DNA of 64,000 nucleotides from Echinococcus granulosus (lineage: Eukaryota > Platyhelminthes > Cestoda > Cyclophyllidea > Taeniidae), in NCBI RefSeq assembly GCF_000524195.1, contig NW_020170419.1:129541-193540 (forward strand). Reading direction: 5' to 3'. The notes below the pieces were generated by a model, which saw only the letters and a program-made list of their open reading frames with translations, did not search any database and was not told where the DNA came from. Both the position numbers and the translations under genes were made by a program. Of this stretch, positions 37,601 to 50,704 are shown one piece after another. How positions within the stretch are numbered: the stretch's first letter is position 1; the number at the start of each line of letters is the position of its first letter.

Positions 37601-40600
37601 AAGTAGAAAACCATCGTGTTTACTGAGTAATAATGAGCAGCAACCGCATTCGCCATTTTACTAATGGAGATTTCGGCTTCAACCGATTATGTTGAAAATG
37701 GAAAGTTAGAACTGACGATCAAAAATTCTTTTTTTTCTCTGCCAACTTTACTTGAGAATTAAAAGCTAAACCTAAATTTATGGATCAGAACCACACAAAA
37801 TTGGTTTTTATGGGAAAAAGCCGCTCCACACCTTAAAAAGCCGCATTGGGGAAAAATGACAATAAAGCCGAAAAACGAGTGTTTCGAGTTATTCAATAAA
37901 ACGACTATTTTGAAATACCTATAGTTTTTACAAGTGTGTTACTACTTTTTTCTTTGGGAGAAATGTCATCGCAAAAAATGTAAAGCAAATAATAATTATT
38001 GCACGCGAATTTCTACCTAAACGGACAAATCACGGTAACTTGTGCATGACTGCCTGACTCACGGCAGAAAATGTGCTTCGTGCGCATTGGTGAATGGGGA
38101 GGGAGCCAACCAGCGATCGCTCTGGGTGGAGAATGGGTGGATCTAGTAGGACGGCTTCGTGGAGGTCACCAGGTTCCGAGTCAATGCTCATAGCGGGATC
38201 AGTAGGTCTTCGGAGTAGCCTTCGGGCTGTCTGAGCGTTGAGTTCCTTTTGCTACCAGCAAAAAATAGATGTCTTGTGGATTTAAACATCATAACAATTA
38301 CTACTAGCAAAGTTTCAGTACACTTTAATTCATCAACCCAAATTCATCAGTCCAGAAATGGATTTTTGAGAAAATTCATTATGAATGGGGAAGAGCAAAA
38401 AAAAAATCAAGAGCAAAATCATGTAATGCTATAATAGCTATAAAAGCTGCGCAAAAATAGCATTAGCCAGAGAGAGTTGTCGACTTGGCCAAAATGTGAG
38501 GAAAAGGCAACTGCATAAAACCGGGACAATTTCAAATCAGGCGAGACTGACAAAAGAGAGTGTTGCCATCGAACCTGATGTCGTTAAAGCGCAACAACCT
38601 CTTCGCATCCGCAATGGGCCTTTAAGTTGATAAACGGAACACTTAAAAGAAGTTAGCCGAAACGCCCAGGAATTTTCGGGCAATGTGTTTCTTTCTTTTG
38701 ATAAGGAAAAATTTAGCCTCACAACTGCCTATAGCAAATGCGAATCTTAAGAAATGTGTGGATTTCTTCCTCCCATACTGTATACTACTAATTTTTAGCA
38801 AGCAAGTTTTAATTAACTTTCACCTAACCGAAATGTGAGTTCCCCATTTTTGAAAATCTTATTGTGTATATACCAAAAATGCAATTAATTTCTTTGGATA
38901 AAAGTCCTTGATTGAAAGTATTTAAGTGCATCTGAAGAAGATTTTCAAATGACCTTAACAGATCAGATGACCGCTAGGTGTGTGTGGACGTAAAAAAAAT
39001 AGAGGATAGAAGATATTCAAGAGCTTTAAAATGTAATCCATACCGCTTAAAGCTGTTGGCAAGACTAAATCGTCTTAGAAACTCTAGAATAAGTCGAGCT
39101 TTTCTAACATGGCCGAGTCTTTTTTGTTGCCTCGAATAAGGTCACTTTACGCCCAAAGGCATGGCACCCGCATGCGCCATCATGTCATCACCGTGCCTGA
39201 CCCGAAGCTTCGGATTCAGGACATCAAATTGGCTCATCACGTGCAGTTCAAGAGAGAAAAGAAAAATATTTGTGCTCACGGATGGGAATTTCATAGAATG
39301 GGAATTGCCCCATAAAAAAACGAGTTGACTCCAAATCTGGTGGAAAATTAACCATTTCCCATAGTCTTCCCAAAGCTCCAGTAAGTACTGACAATATCTC
39401 CAAATTTACGCCACTTTAATAAACTTTCCACTTAACAGCAGTTGAGGTAATCAGACTACTAGCAAAGGAACCGCCTTTTTTCCCTCCAAATTTTCTTTCT
39501 ATTAAACAAAAAGCGAAATTTACCAGCCAATTTATAGAACTACCAAGCAAAGGGCAAGCAGCAGGAAAGAAAGCCGCCTTTTTAGAGCTATTAACATCAC
39601 AAAGCAAAGTGAGTGTTGAAAAGGGAGGCAGAAAAAGTGAAAAAAAGCGAGATACCCGATTTAATCTCCAACGCACATAAAACACTTTCCAGAAGGACGC
39701 CAGTTTGACCACATCAAAAGTGTCACGATTTGGGTCTCTTTTTGGCTCTCTCTCTCTCTCTCTCTCTCTCCCTTTGTATTCCAATTGGTGAAATGATAAT
39801 TAACACTGCGGAAATGCAAATGAAGGCACAATTTGACCTCGCTCAGATATCGGCCAGATGGGGATGCAATAGAAGAAAGAAAAAGATAAAAGAGGGCTCT
39901 CAAGTTCTTCCGAACCGACAAATCCACCCCACAAATAGGTGCCATAGTGAACACACTTGCTGACGGTTGAGTAAAAAATACGGAGAGAGGCAGTAACTTC
40001 ACCAACAAATGCTCCAACTCAGCAAAATTTTGGGATATTTAGTTAAGGAAAACGGTTTTAAGGGGAAAAAATTACACTAGTAAGGACTAACCAAACTTAG
40101 AGGTTAAAAGTGTGCTTATCTCGGGATTTACCAACCTTATCACCCTTCATTTAACGAATCAAACTCCAAGTAGAATAAACCAATAAGAATTGAGCACAGC
40201 TCGACAAACGGCCTTGAATGATCCAATCACGGTGCAGATGGTTTCTCAGGAAATGGCTTGAAGAGAAGCCGTTGCAGTGACACGCAAGGAGTCAGAGCCA
40301 ACAGCAGAACTTACAATGACCCGGTTAAATATTTATAAACAGAACTTTTTGTTCAGTAAAAATATTGAGGAAAAATTTGCCCGTAAAATGCAGGTTTCAT
40401 GCTGAAGCTAAAGGCACGCCTTATGCACTTCAAATGTGTGGAAAAAAAAAATTCCAATGATTTTTTAAGATAATTAATTATGGACGGGTCTTAAGGACAA
40501 AACCTTTTTGTCGTAAAAAACGGAGTTCCAGTGCTTAGTAAATAAGGGAGCAACTCAAGTTAACCTGATTTAAACACTGAGAAGGTAAAATTAATTGCTG

Positions 40601-43600
40601 TAAAGTTAAGGAAAAAATAAAGAGAATCCGACCTCTCCGTTTCCAGAAAAAAGCTGGTGGATTTCTTTGGTAGAAGTAGGCAAACCTGCAAGCGACACTG
40701 ATCTAACCACAAACATTCCCATTGTTTAAGTTTGCCTCTCAAGAGGGAGTCATTAGTTAAAACAGCCCGAATTGCCATGCTTGGCTAAATTCCGATGAGT
40801 CGTGTCTCAAATGTCAAATTCTTTTCCATGGAATGCACAAAAATATTTATTGGTTGTGGGGAGAATTTTATACAGTAGTGTTGATCCAACCGAATGGCCG
40901 AAATAATTTGACACCTTTTTAAGTTAAATTAATGTCCATAAAGGTTTGAACAAAGACAATTTCTTGCGAAGAAGCCCTCTGCTACCACTAGACGGATACC
41001 CTAGGCACAAATCAGTCGGCATGAAGTTGGCGAACACATGCCTCAGATTTCCGGAAGGCATGGGAGGAGGGGAAGGAATAAAAAGAACTCACAGAATGGG
41101 AAGTATTCATGATACCCGAGGTGACGGAGATGGACCTGGTCGCTGCGGCGGGTTCTAATCCTTTACCGGTGGAATGCTCCACAGGGAGATGCGACTGCTG
41201 CATTGTGGCGGTGTGATCGTCGGTGTCGTCTGCTCGGACACCGCCTTCTACGCCGGCTCTGGCTGCTTCTACGCTGGTACTAGTCCCACCACTCGCTGCA
41301 ACCATGGCAGCGTCGACCACGGCCAATTGCATTGGCATGGTTACCGCCAGTTCATTGGCTGCGCCAAGGTCAAGAGCAATAAAATTGGGCAGGATCTATC
41401 GAATACCCTGTGTTGATGAAGTACATGCCCTAGTGTATAAGTGCTTATGTGGTTTTTCGCCTCATTAAAGTAATCGAAAAATACTTTAAATGAGGAAAAT
41501 AACCAATTAAAATAAAACGCAAATATCATACCTTTGCCAAGAAAGTGGAAAGATCAATAGGTCCTAAAAGTGTCTTTTTTTTGTGAAGAGATGCAAATTT
41601 CCTGTCTGTTCTTGGAAAAACATGTACGTTATTTTGGGTTGGACATACTACTTATATCAACTAGTAGGTTAAACTCAGGTAGAATGACGTGTAACTTTCT
41701 GTACGGACGAAATTCCCTCCCAAATCGAGGGTACTGACTTGATAAAGGTAACAAAAGTGAGTCAAATAGTCTAACCACCAGGCAGTGAATAATCTGCCAA
41801 AGAGGTGGACGAAAAAAGGTTTGATATGTTTGAGATGGGCAATGCGGGAGTGAACAATTTGTGACTTCACATTAAAACGCCAAAATTGATTGACAAAATA
41901 ACGCTGGGACTTGTTTTACTCTAAATTGCGGAAAGAGCGGTCTTATGAGTCCGCACAGGTTGAATATCCGACTGTTTATGTTGGTGCGATTAATGACGAA
42001 TCGGCGGAAGACTCAGACGGTAGCGACAAGTGAAGAACAGTTGCATTTTCATTGCCTAGTCATCACATTGGAGAAGACTAACTAAGAGAAGGCTAAAACA
42101 CCCTCCAGTATCGAGATCTACACACTAAAAGGCCATTGATGATGTTCCAACCAATCGTATATGGCCTCGAATGTAGATACTCTGAATTTTCCCCAGAGAA
42201 GCGACCTAGACCATAGCCATTTCCTATTTTCACTTCCAGACAAATTTCGGCACTGCAGGACATCATACGGTCTTTGGTTCAGACGCTGGGGTGGATTCTA
42301 CCTCGAAAGGCTTTGTCATGGAGAGGATGTGGTCGTCAAGACTTCTCACCACATCTACAGTGTACATTATCGCTGGTAAGTAGCACCTTCCGATCCACCT
42401 TCAGGGCACACAAGGCAACCTGGTGTCAAAAGCAAAGAGTAATGGTGGAGGGGACTGAGGTTGTAGCTCAAAATGAGGAAGAGGAGTGTGCTCTTTTTAG
42501 CAGAGTCCACAGACGAGATGCGTGAAGGTGGTAAAGAGCCAATTGATAGGCCTCCAAATCACTTGTTACCTACTACTATTAAGGCTTAGTCGCCTCCACC
42601 ACGGATTATGAATCGCTTTTCTCAGGTCATGCAGGTATCATCCGCTTCTTCCATCATCGCCCATGATGATCACCACTGATGGTTGCTCTTCACACGTTCA
42701 TCTGTCGATGGCCTCCAATCACTTTGACGAACTCCTTTATAGTTGTGAAGGAGTCAGCTTCCTCCTGTACATGATGTGATGCATTGAGGCAAATCTGGTT
42801 GATGAATTCATCATCACCAGAATTCAGGCACAGTTTTACCGGAGATGGTACACCACACCTTCCTCCACTGCTTCATAACGAAGCTGACGAGAAGCGTTAA
42901 CAGAGTTAAGGCAGAGATAGCCCTGCAGCGACAAAGCGACACATTCAAATCACATTTGTCAGGTTCAGCTGGCACTCGGTGATAAGCAAATGGTTGAAGG
43001 AAGGCAGAGCATGGAAGAGGGCCAAATGTGAAGGAATTTGGACTGACAGGCTGTCTCAAGTCTGTCAGATGCAATTCACACGTCCTTTCAAGTTACACCA
43101 ATCACTGTGGCAATGTGAACAGTCAGAGGCGAGGACGTCACAACGGAGTTCTTTTTGGTCAGTCAGTCGACCGGTATGATTGAGTTGGTGGTCTGTGACG
43201 AATAGGCACACGACTGCCGACTGGGAATAGGGGACACGGAATGGTTCCACGCCCTGTCATATTCGTTTGTGAGGTAGTCCAGCTGAAGGACGTGAACTGA
43301 AGTGCTTGAAAATTGGACGCAGAGAGGAAAAACATTGCGGGATGCGAAATTGGACGGTTTTCTGTGGTTGTTGGCACCCTCAGGAGTGTTGTTCGCCACG
43401 ACTGTACACACCAAGCATTGCCTAATTGACCTTTCCAAAAGCCCTACCTCCCCAACGCTGGACGGTAAGACGTGGTCGATGTGGTGATGATGCAACCTTG
43501 CGGTACTCATAAAATATCTGGAAGTGTTGAAGTGGGGTACACACAGGTGGCAATGTCATTCCCAAATGTGGACCTTGGGACACATGATAACTCCTGAGCG

Positions 43601-46600
43601 TTTGGTGTGTTTTTGCAGCTGCTGGAGACAATAATCAAGTACCACAAGGGGGTGTTCTCGCCCGACTTGGGACTAGAGAGTGGTTGTTTCATACCCGAGG
43701 ACTGGGACAAGGCGTTGCTGACAGGCGAGGCGTTGGCGGAGGTAATGGCTGCTTCCTCACCCGGTACCGCACCCGGCCTCGAATTCCCAACCAACTGGTG
43801 GACGCCACCTACTTGAAATGGATGCTGGTGAATCTACAGCTTCTCTAACCCTCAATTTCCCTCGCTCAGTCATTAGTATCGACTTCAACAGGCGCTGGAA
43901 TTTATTGGAAGTTGTGTTGGAAGACACCGAGTATCAAATCTAGTGTACTACTTTCAAGGTGATCGCCTCCTCTCCACCACTGGTTCATCAAGGACCATGT
44001 AATAACCGAAAGTACACTACAAGATATGCGGTGGCCAGAAAGTGATGATTTTGTGGGCAAAACCAACTCCGATATATCATGCAGGTACAACTAATGGTTG
44101 CTTTCTCCCTAACAAAGCGGATTCCTCAATGAATTCTTTTGTTATCCTTCTTGTAATAGCGCTTCCTAATCGAGAAAAGGAGTAAAATTTCCATTTCTTC
44201 CCCCTTAGGAGAAAGTTGATGAGGGATTAACCCTTGGGGTAAATTGTCTAGGTGATGTGAGGGATATGAGTTGCACCAGAGCCAGAAAGGGGGTGCAAAT
44301 GACCTTACCATTGACAAGTACTTCATCACCGATGGATTGGATGAAGGAATTACTCGGCTCCAAGACAGCTGTCAAAGGTAGATGTAGTTGAGCATACTTC
44401 TTGTCCCGTGGTTCAACTTTACGGAGAGGCGCCTCTGAGTCGACATTCACGTCAGAGGGATGTGGGGACTGACAGGATTGATAGCTCCGATGGATCTACA
44501 AAGAAAGTGTGTTCAGGTCGGGTCAAGAGGTGGTGATTTGAACGCCGTATTGGCAAGAAATTCAAGGAGACCACAGTGCCCGAAAGTTCGGTAGCTTGGC
44601 AGTGACAACCTCAGCCCACAGTATGCTAGTCATTCATGGGAGGATTCAGCGCATGGAATGGATGATCGAAGACACCTTCTTGTGGAGTCGCAAAGGATTA
44701 CGTTTTACGACTTTACTCTAATCGTAGAGGAAAATTCGCCAAGAATGGAGGGATTTGAAAGCAAGTTCAAGGGAATTTTCCGCAGCCGGATCCACACAAA
44801 CCTACCTGGTCAAGTTTACGACGTCGTGGACTGGACTTGTCGTGGGTGAACGTCTGAGAGAAGTGCGTCAGACGCTGATGAAAGGCAGACCTGGAAGAAG
44901 TGTACGTGGTAGTGGTGGTGGCAGCAGTGGAGGTATCCACGAGGAGGATGGAGGAGGTGGTTGGAGCAGTAGTGATGGCACTCGGGGGACTGATTGAAGG
45001 GTTCACCTGTGCACCACCCATGGCAACTTGTCGCATACGCGCGAAAGTGGAACGCAGGAGGCTGCTCTTATGATGCGAGGATCCTACGTCCAGCTTAGGA
45101 CTCGATGAATCTACGGAAACAGAGCTACACAAGTTAGTCGCACATTCAGTCTTCCGCGACACCACAACGAAGTGGAAAAAAGGATTAAAATCAAAGTATT
45201 GTGGACCTTAAAGAAACGCTCCTAATACTGAGAATTAACACACGACAGCTCAAAGCGCTAAGAAGGTTGGAAAAAGTCGCAGGAAAACTCTTCAATTATT
45301 CAGATATGCCATACGATGCATTTCTTGGTGTAAAATGGCGGCAGATTTGCTTATGCGTCAGAAGAACTGACAATTAATCAAATGTCAAGTTTTAAATTGG
45401 CCCACGTGACATGGCCCCTTGAGTTTTTTCCCCCTTCACGACCAAACCATGCATCTTTTCTAAACAAAATCTTCGGTGAATCCCTCCTTAGAATACGTAC
45501 TCCGCCCTTATTTCTCCCATCCTTCCCCCCTCATCCCTATCCAAAGATGTGTAGAACACTCCACATTCCTTCCGAAATACGATGTAATTTGAGACCAAGA
45601 TGTAAGTCGCCTTAATGACATCTCTCGCCATTGACAAAGCCGACAAGATTGCCAGGTGAGAAATTGTAAGGCATCGATGAAGTAATTAAAAACTTTATTC
45701 ACTTGACATATTTGTTGACTCCCTTGATTGCGACATTTAAAAGGCGCCACTCAAAGTAACCGTTTGAAGAAAGGCGCCAAAAGAGATTGACCTAGGATAA
45801 ACAAACCTTGGCACAGAAGTCCCACTTTCGGCCTCAATGAAAGGTCGGTTTAACCAATGCATCTGCAGGATATTTTTAGCCCCTTCAACTCTAGGTCACG
45901 ATAAAGTGCAGCTTGACCTTAACAACTCGTACTAATTTCAAGTGGTGGACGATGGGAGTGTCCGCAAATAAAATTGTCCAAAATATTCCCGCCTAATGCC
46001 CATCAAAATTAACAATGGCTCAAGCTTATTTTCCGCATTAAAACCATCTATTTGAACAAAATCAATCCCACAGAACATCTCTCTTATTCTATGGAAACTA
46101 TGAACAAGATATAGCTACTAATTTGGTCACAAACTTGCTCCTCTACAGGCTACATTACCAACTGGAACCCACGTGACTTCGCGTTTGCTCGACCATTTAA
46201 ATGTTAGAAAAGGATTTTTTGTAATTTTGTGCCAAAGTTGACCACAAAGATATCTTTGATGAAAATTATTACGACGATCCTGCTAGCGCCGTGACCATGG
46301 GTGCATTAGTTACAAAACTTCTCGCCAAAATGTCAAGAAAGGTGTGGGGAAAGAAATAACGCACGTCCGATCTGGGTTTCAAAGGCACTGCTTTTAAGAA
46401 TGCCAAAAAGCAGCGTGCGCCTTTTTCTCTCTTCTACTAATGGCAGAATTTCCATTTTCCTAATATGGACCTACTATTTTTGGGGGCGTGAATTTTAATT
46501 ACCAATTCGCTATACTGCAAAACTGATTCGAAAGTTTTTAAAAAAAAAAGGAAAATAGCAAACAGCAGCTCGGAAGTGAGCAATCTTAACAAAGTTTAGT

Positions 46601-47212
46601 AAATGAAATGCTTAAAACAAAATATGACAAAGATACAAATACATTAGCAAAACAGTATGAATATAATTTTAAAGTAATGATTTGGCAACTTTTGAAAAAT
46701 GAATGTTTAGTTATTTGCTTTTTTGCATTTAATTTATATTGCCATCAATATTTAAAACAATACTCAAGTAACCAATCAAGCTCAAGGAGCATAAAGGGGA
46801 GGCTTTAATGAGCCCTCAAGGCTGTGTCTAATGCGATTGGTCAAGGACGTAAGCCATGACAATAAAATTTCTTTTAGGGACATGTCCTGAAACCCTTTGT
46901 CCACCACCTACCATGAGGAGAAGATTGGATAGAAGTAGAACTGGCGCCAGATTTCGAGGCTCCAGAAGAGGATTTTTTCAGCGAAATTCGTGATTTCGTT
47001 GAGACGGGATCCAAACTTCCAGTTTGACTTCGGTTCATGTGGACACCGAAGCTGGCAGCCAGCGTCTCCGCGGCTACCATCAATGGAAATCCACCTGGCG
47101 GTCCGGCCACTCCAAGATTGCCTCCGCGATTGTTCTGACCGGAGTTGAAAAGACTGCTTATGCCTGTCCGACTGCTGTCGGAGGCTGTCTTCTGGCTGCT
47201 GGAAGACTCCGA
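31667..47212 (-). CDS. RhoGAP domain protein (ARHGAP21/23-like), 11 exons, 5' end missing
   Basis: Stimulates GTP hydrolysis by Rho-family GTPases. Phase-consistent exons, 5' to 3': 47212-46908, 45124-44806, 44468-44309, 41358-41093, 38245-38063, 37581-37456, 37379-37271, 35642-35353, 34679-34487, 34343-34089, 32175-31667 (2715 nt, 904 residues). The first three encode Ser/Thr-rich linkers. The RhoGAP domain runs from FVPFVVELCVTLVEKFGL through GIYRVSGN (arginine finger), NEKWNDIHALACVLKTLLRNLP and NRMTAYNLALVFAPNLI to LLETIIKYHKWVFSPD. That last motif resembles IVETLIQHHDWFF in ARHGAP21. A glutamine-rich stretch (34126-34174) follows, then a basic, Ser-rich tail. No convincing PH or PDZ domain was found, so the subfamily is tentative. 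Stronger alternative donors exist after 46912 and 34058. Confidence 0.85.
33860..33970. repeat. Degenerate TCAT/TCCA tetranucleotide tract
   Basis: A run of imperfect four-base repeats such as CAATCAGTCATG, CACTCATTCATTTG and CCATCCATCCA inside a RhoGAP intron. It looks like a decayed microsatellite. Confidence 0.7.
35353..35642 (-). CDS. Core RhoGAP exon
   Basis: This 290-nt exon encodes the second half of the RhoGAP fold: MYPEFLAASRVESWERRL, a helix with LRYLATHLARVASR, then NRMTAYNLALVFAPNLIQS and FMADSKFKIW. The NLALVFAPNL motif with its asparagines is the hallmark of the family. Flanks are TGCCATTTCAG at the acceptor and TGG|GTGCGT at the donor. Confidence 0.92.
39746..39771. repeat. 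(CT)n microsatellite, about 13 units
   Basis: Uninterrupted CT dinucleotides within the 2.8-kb RhoGAP intron between exons 41358-41093 and 38245-38063. Confidence 0.95.
42240..42375 (+). CDS. Possible orphan plus-strand exon, all three frames open
   Basis: This 136-nt segment is bounded by an excellent acceptor (TCCTATTTTCACTTCCAG) and donor (CGCTG|GTAAGT), and all three plus-strand frames are open across it. None gives a protein that I recognise. It lies antisense within a RhoGAP intron and upstream of the inverted exon copy, so it may be part of the same duplicated or decayed block, or an exon of an unseen gene. Confidence 0.2.
42840..42883 (-). CDS. Candidate 44-nt exon with a PH-like strand
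   Basis: Between CTTCTCGTCAG and G|GTAAAA the minus strand encodes FVMKQWRKVWCTIS. This resembles the KxWRKxWxxL strand of a pleckstrin-homology domain, which ARHGAP21/23 proteins carry. The exon ends in the same phase as the exon 44468-44309, so it could feed exon 41358-41093. However, the partner exons needed to complete a PH domain are not visible. Chance resemblance is quite possible. Confidence 0.2.
43238..43806 (+). pseudogene. Inverted duplicate of a RhoGAP exon and its upstream intron
   Basis: Plus-strand 43619-43806 repeats the RhoGAP exon 34679-34487 with its acceptor (GTGTTTTTGCAG). Plus 43238-43618 repeats, in reverse relation, the intron stretch up to about 35072. The copied peptide stays open but differs at conserved sites: KYHKG for KYHKW, FIPED for FVPED, LLTGEAL for LLTDEAL. 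Because intron is copied too, this was a DNA-level duplication, not retrotransposition. It lies in the large intron of the same gene on the opposite strand, without the other RhoGAP exons, so it is probably non-functional. Confidence 0.85.
45125..46907. other. RhoGAP intron, no other feature seen
   Basis: AT-rich intron of 1783 nt between the Ser-rich exons 47212-46908 and 45124-44806. Short open frames at 45382-45750 and 46608-46808 have no supporting features. Confidence 0.5.
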
Positions 47213-50200
47213 CTGATGGTGAGGAGGGGGAAAACACATAAGATTAGACCGAGTGTCTGGTGATTCCCGCCTATGGTGCAGTAAATCGGCTAAAGTGACG
47301 CAAGCACGGCATCAACACTGGTTACCTGCTATTTTGGTTAGTTACCAGGCTATTCCAATCGCGTCGTGCATAAATAAAACCTCATGCTCCTATAGGAATC
47401 CGGTTTTGGGCTTAGTGTAAGCTGATCAATGACACTACTGGTTAAGTCTGGCGGGCAACAGTTGCTTTGACCTGTATGGCATTTCAAACGAGGGCGGTTT
47501 GGGCTTCATCCGTTCATTTACTGCCAACAGTGTCATTAGGGATAACCCAAGTTCATACGGGCAAAGAAATTGACAACTATCCATTTGATTGGGTAAAGTG
47601 GTGTTTTTGTCGTGGGTGGGGCCGTTGGTCATTGAAAAAATTCTCTCTAAAGATGTTGAACTGAAAAGTCGAAAGCCTATTGGGCGATTTCTTAAGTTTT
47701 TACGGGTCGGTTGATGGCACGCCCTCCCAGACAACAAACCATTCAACTTTTTTGGCTTTATGGAAAGCTTGGGGAGGTATATTGGTGACAGCGACAACTG
47801 AGTCAGAAGCCTCTTTGTCAACTGGTCACCAAATTTGCGGGGACTTCCTACGGAAGGGCTAAAACGACAGCTTCTCTGGGCAGCGTTCCATCTTCGAGTA
47901 CCCCTTTCCCCCTAAATCACAGTCAAGTTTATCCACTCGCAAATGGCCTCAAAACGAGGTGACTTGTACCATAGCCCGAGACAATGCGATTTTGTCTCGT
48001 TCTGTCACTTTTGGACGAATATCGTGATGAAAGGGAATGAAGGTGAAGACCGTTTTAGCTGTAGAACATCATCCAGCGTTTAGCATATCTGGAACGGAAT
48101 GGTCCGCTCGTTAGGCGATGTGGTATTCCGAAATTGAGGGGGCCATTACCGGTGCTGTGACATGATTGGTCATAGCTCAGACAAGGACTTGTTACTGGAA
48201 ATACAAGCTCATAGTTCAGTGACATTTATTGGGATGTGCATTTAGCTTTACGACCACTTCTGTCTTTGAAGGTTTTCCCACCACTTTAGCGGTATGGTCT
48301 TCCGCCTCCGCTGTTTGACACTCTGCCCTTATGCCTTTTAAGTTTTTGGGAAGGCTTGGACCGCAACATGTGCAAATGCAAATTATTTAACAATGAATCG
48401 CTAATTCGTAATATAACTTAAAAGTGAACAAACTACTGAAAATGCATTTGGAGGCCCATTAAACAAATATAAAACTTCCAACTATCTGAGAGTCACAAAT
48501 TTATGCAGCTGGTTCAAACAAATAAAATCCCACAAATGCGGCAGAATCTAAGATGCGAAATAGAACGACTCTTAGCCAGATAAATTATTCATAAAAATCC
48601 TTCTTGAAGTTTGTGTCGACTGGAAAATGTTAATGGATATCAACGATTATTACCACCTTATCTTATCTACCTAAGGTTTACGGTGGTTACTGTAGTACAT
48701 AAATAGACGGTAAATGGAGGATATGCTCCAAGCCAATTCAAAAAATGAATGAACCCTTTAAAGCCTATTTAATAGGAAGTATCAACCCGCTATTAAATGG
48801 GCACTTTCCATCCACTATTTGTGGCACCCGCTCGAAAACAAATATTAACTAAATACGACTAAAAGGGAACTCGTTTTTTCCCGATTCAATGAGGCAGGCG
48901 GGATCATTTGACCCTAAATTATGCGGATTCTCTCCACGCTACTAACGCGCGAGTCATTGTGAAAGGGAAGAAAATCGAAAAGAGGTTCCAGAAATTCTAT
49001 TCACTGGTTAATTGCAGGAAGGACTAATTCTCTTCACGGATTTACACAGTCACAAATCGCAGTTACCATGGTAGATTTAGAGCAGTATGCAACATTCAAA
49101 CTAACTGCCATGGAGACAATTTTGACTGGTCCCTGGGCGAACTTTAAATTGCCAAATTTAGAAAAAAAAACATTTCGAAATTCAATTGCATCGCAATTAG
49201 AATGAATAATTAAGGGTTTGTGGAATATCTTTCCAACTTACTATAAGGTGAGGTTAAAACGAACGATTCCAAATTTAACTAATTTATCATTATAATGTGC
49301 TAATCATGATTAAATGGCTTGGTTCAAAAATTCCATTTCGGAGATAATTAATTGCAATAAACAATAATTAACCTAATTCTGGCTGCTTTTCCCCACAATG
49401 CCAATCAGTTCCGTAGCATTAAACCGGTTATTTTAGGCCAAATGACCTATTTGGACGCCTATAAGGCTGGCGCAAGGTTCAATCCAGCCGGAAATTCAAA
49501 TTACCAGCGTTCAAATGGATTAGAAATAAGGCCTTTATTAGCCTCACCTCACTTACGAACCAACTCATTCGCAAGCCGCAACGGTACATCCATTTAATAG
49601 GGTAGAAAGTGAGTAGACTCCACTACACAGCTTCGTATGTACCGACTACTCATCCATAGTTCGTGTGTAATGCAGAGGTATGTAAAATTCCAGACACGTT
49701 TGCGTGCGCGCGTTTTCTGCTTAGCCATTTAAGAGGCGCTTCTGTGAGTGATCAGAATTTTAGACAGACAAATGGCATTGGCTACTGACTTTATTCCAAT
49801 CAGCCCATTCCCAGTCCCCTTCTCGCTTTCGTCCCGGTTGCCTGCGCAACTCTGTTTAGTTTGCCCACTCTCGCTACCCTTTGACACTGCCTTGTAGCGG
49901 GAGTGCACACACGCACGCACACACAGGAAAAATGCGTGCGTGGGTACACTGAAAAGGGACCATCGCTAAACTCCCACTGTATGGGCTCAAGGTTGCTTGT
50001 TGCTGGCATGGGAATTATCGTTGCTTGCAGAATGCACAAAAATTTCCCTTCTGTTGAAAAGTTTCTTCTTTTAAGCAACTTTTTAACTAAGTATGATAAG
50101 ACACTAGAATTCAGCGTGACGGTATGCAAATCTTCCACAAACTCATAAATTTAACAACGAAGTTATTTTTAGAGGCAAATGTCTTTTTAAGTTGAGGCAA

Positions 50201-50393
50201 ATTTCCAGACATAAAGTATCCAGGGTTTGCCATCAAATTTCTCCAATTTTATGTCCTCTAGATAAGTGAATTGCATAAAATTTGGGGGTTTACAGTACTT
50301 GCGAAGTCACTACGCCTTGAAGTTAGCTGTAGGACAGGACTTGAAAAATTAGTTTTCACTTCATCAGGTTCTCAAAAGCAGCGAATTACTACT
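47213..50393. other. AT-rich region upstream of the visible RhoGAP exons
   Basis: No supported gene. The minus-strand open frame 47435-47821 (128 codons) has no domain or clean splice context. The missing 5' exons and promoter of the RhoGAP gene must lie here or further up (coordinates above 47212). Confidence 0.4.
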
Positions 50394-50704
50394 TTATGAG
50401 GAGAAGAAATGATTACTTGGAGGATTGAGGGGAGCGAAAGGCGGAGAAGGAGTAGGAGGAAAGGTGTGGAGTTCCTCAGGCAACCAGCAAAATTGTAGAC
50501 TAAGCATCAACTCCTCGCACATCATAGTTGGGGATAATTTGATGATGAATTTTAAGGCATTAAAGCTCAAAAATATGCTTTTAATCAGCGGGCAATATTC
50601 TTGGGCCAATCTCCACAGCCTAAGATCTCCCGTCAACGGCTTGTTGTATTCTCCCGTTTTGGTGGGGTATATTACGATTTCAGCAAAGACCAGAGAGGAG
50701 GTGG
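50394..50704 (-). CDS. Possible terminal exon of an unidentified gene
   Basis: After TTTCCACATTTTCAG the minus strand is open for 103 codons to a TGA. It begins TSSLVFAEIVIYPTKTGEYN and includes GDLRLWRLAQEYCPLIKSIF and a Pro-rich tail. The sequence looks protein-like, but I do not recognise it. An overlapping plus-strand frame (50425-50739, 104 codons) competes, so either or both could be chance. Confidence 0.25.

Noticed and set aside
38530..38730. VFRLST on the minus strand as the end of a PH domain
   Set aside because: A stop follows at once and no donor precedes it, so it cannot be joined to the RhoGAP exons.
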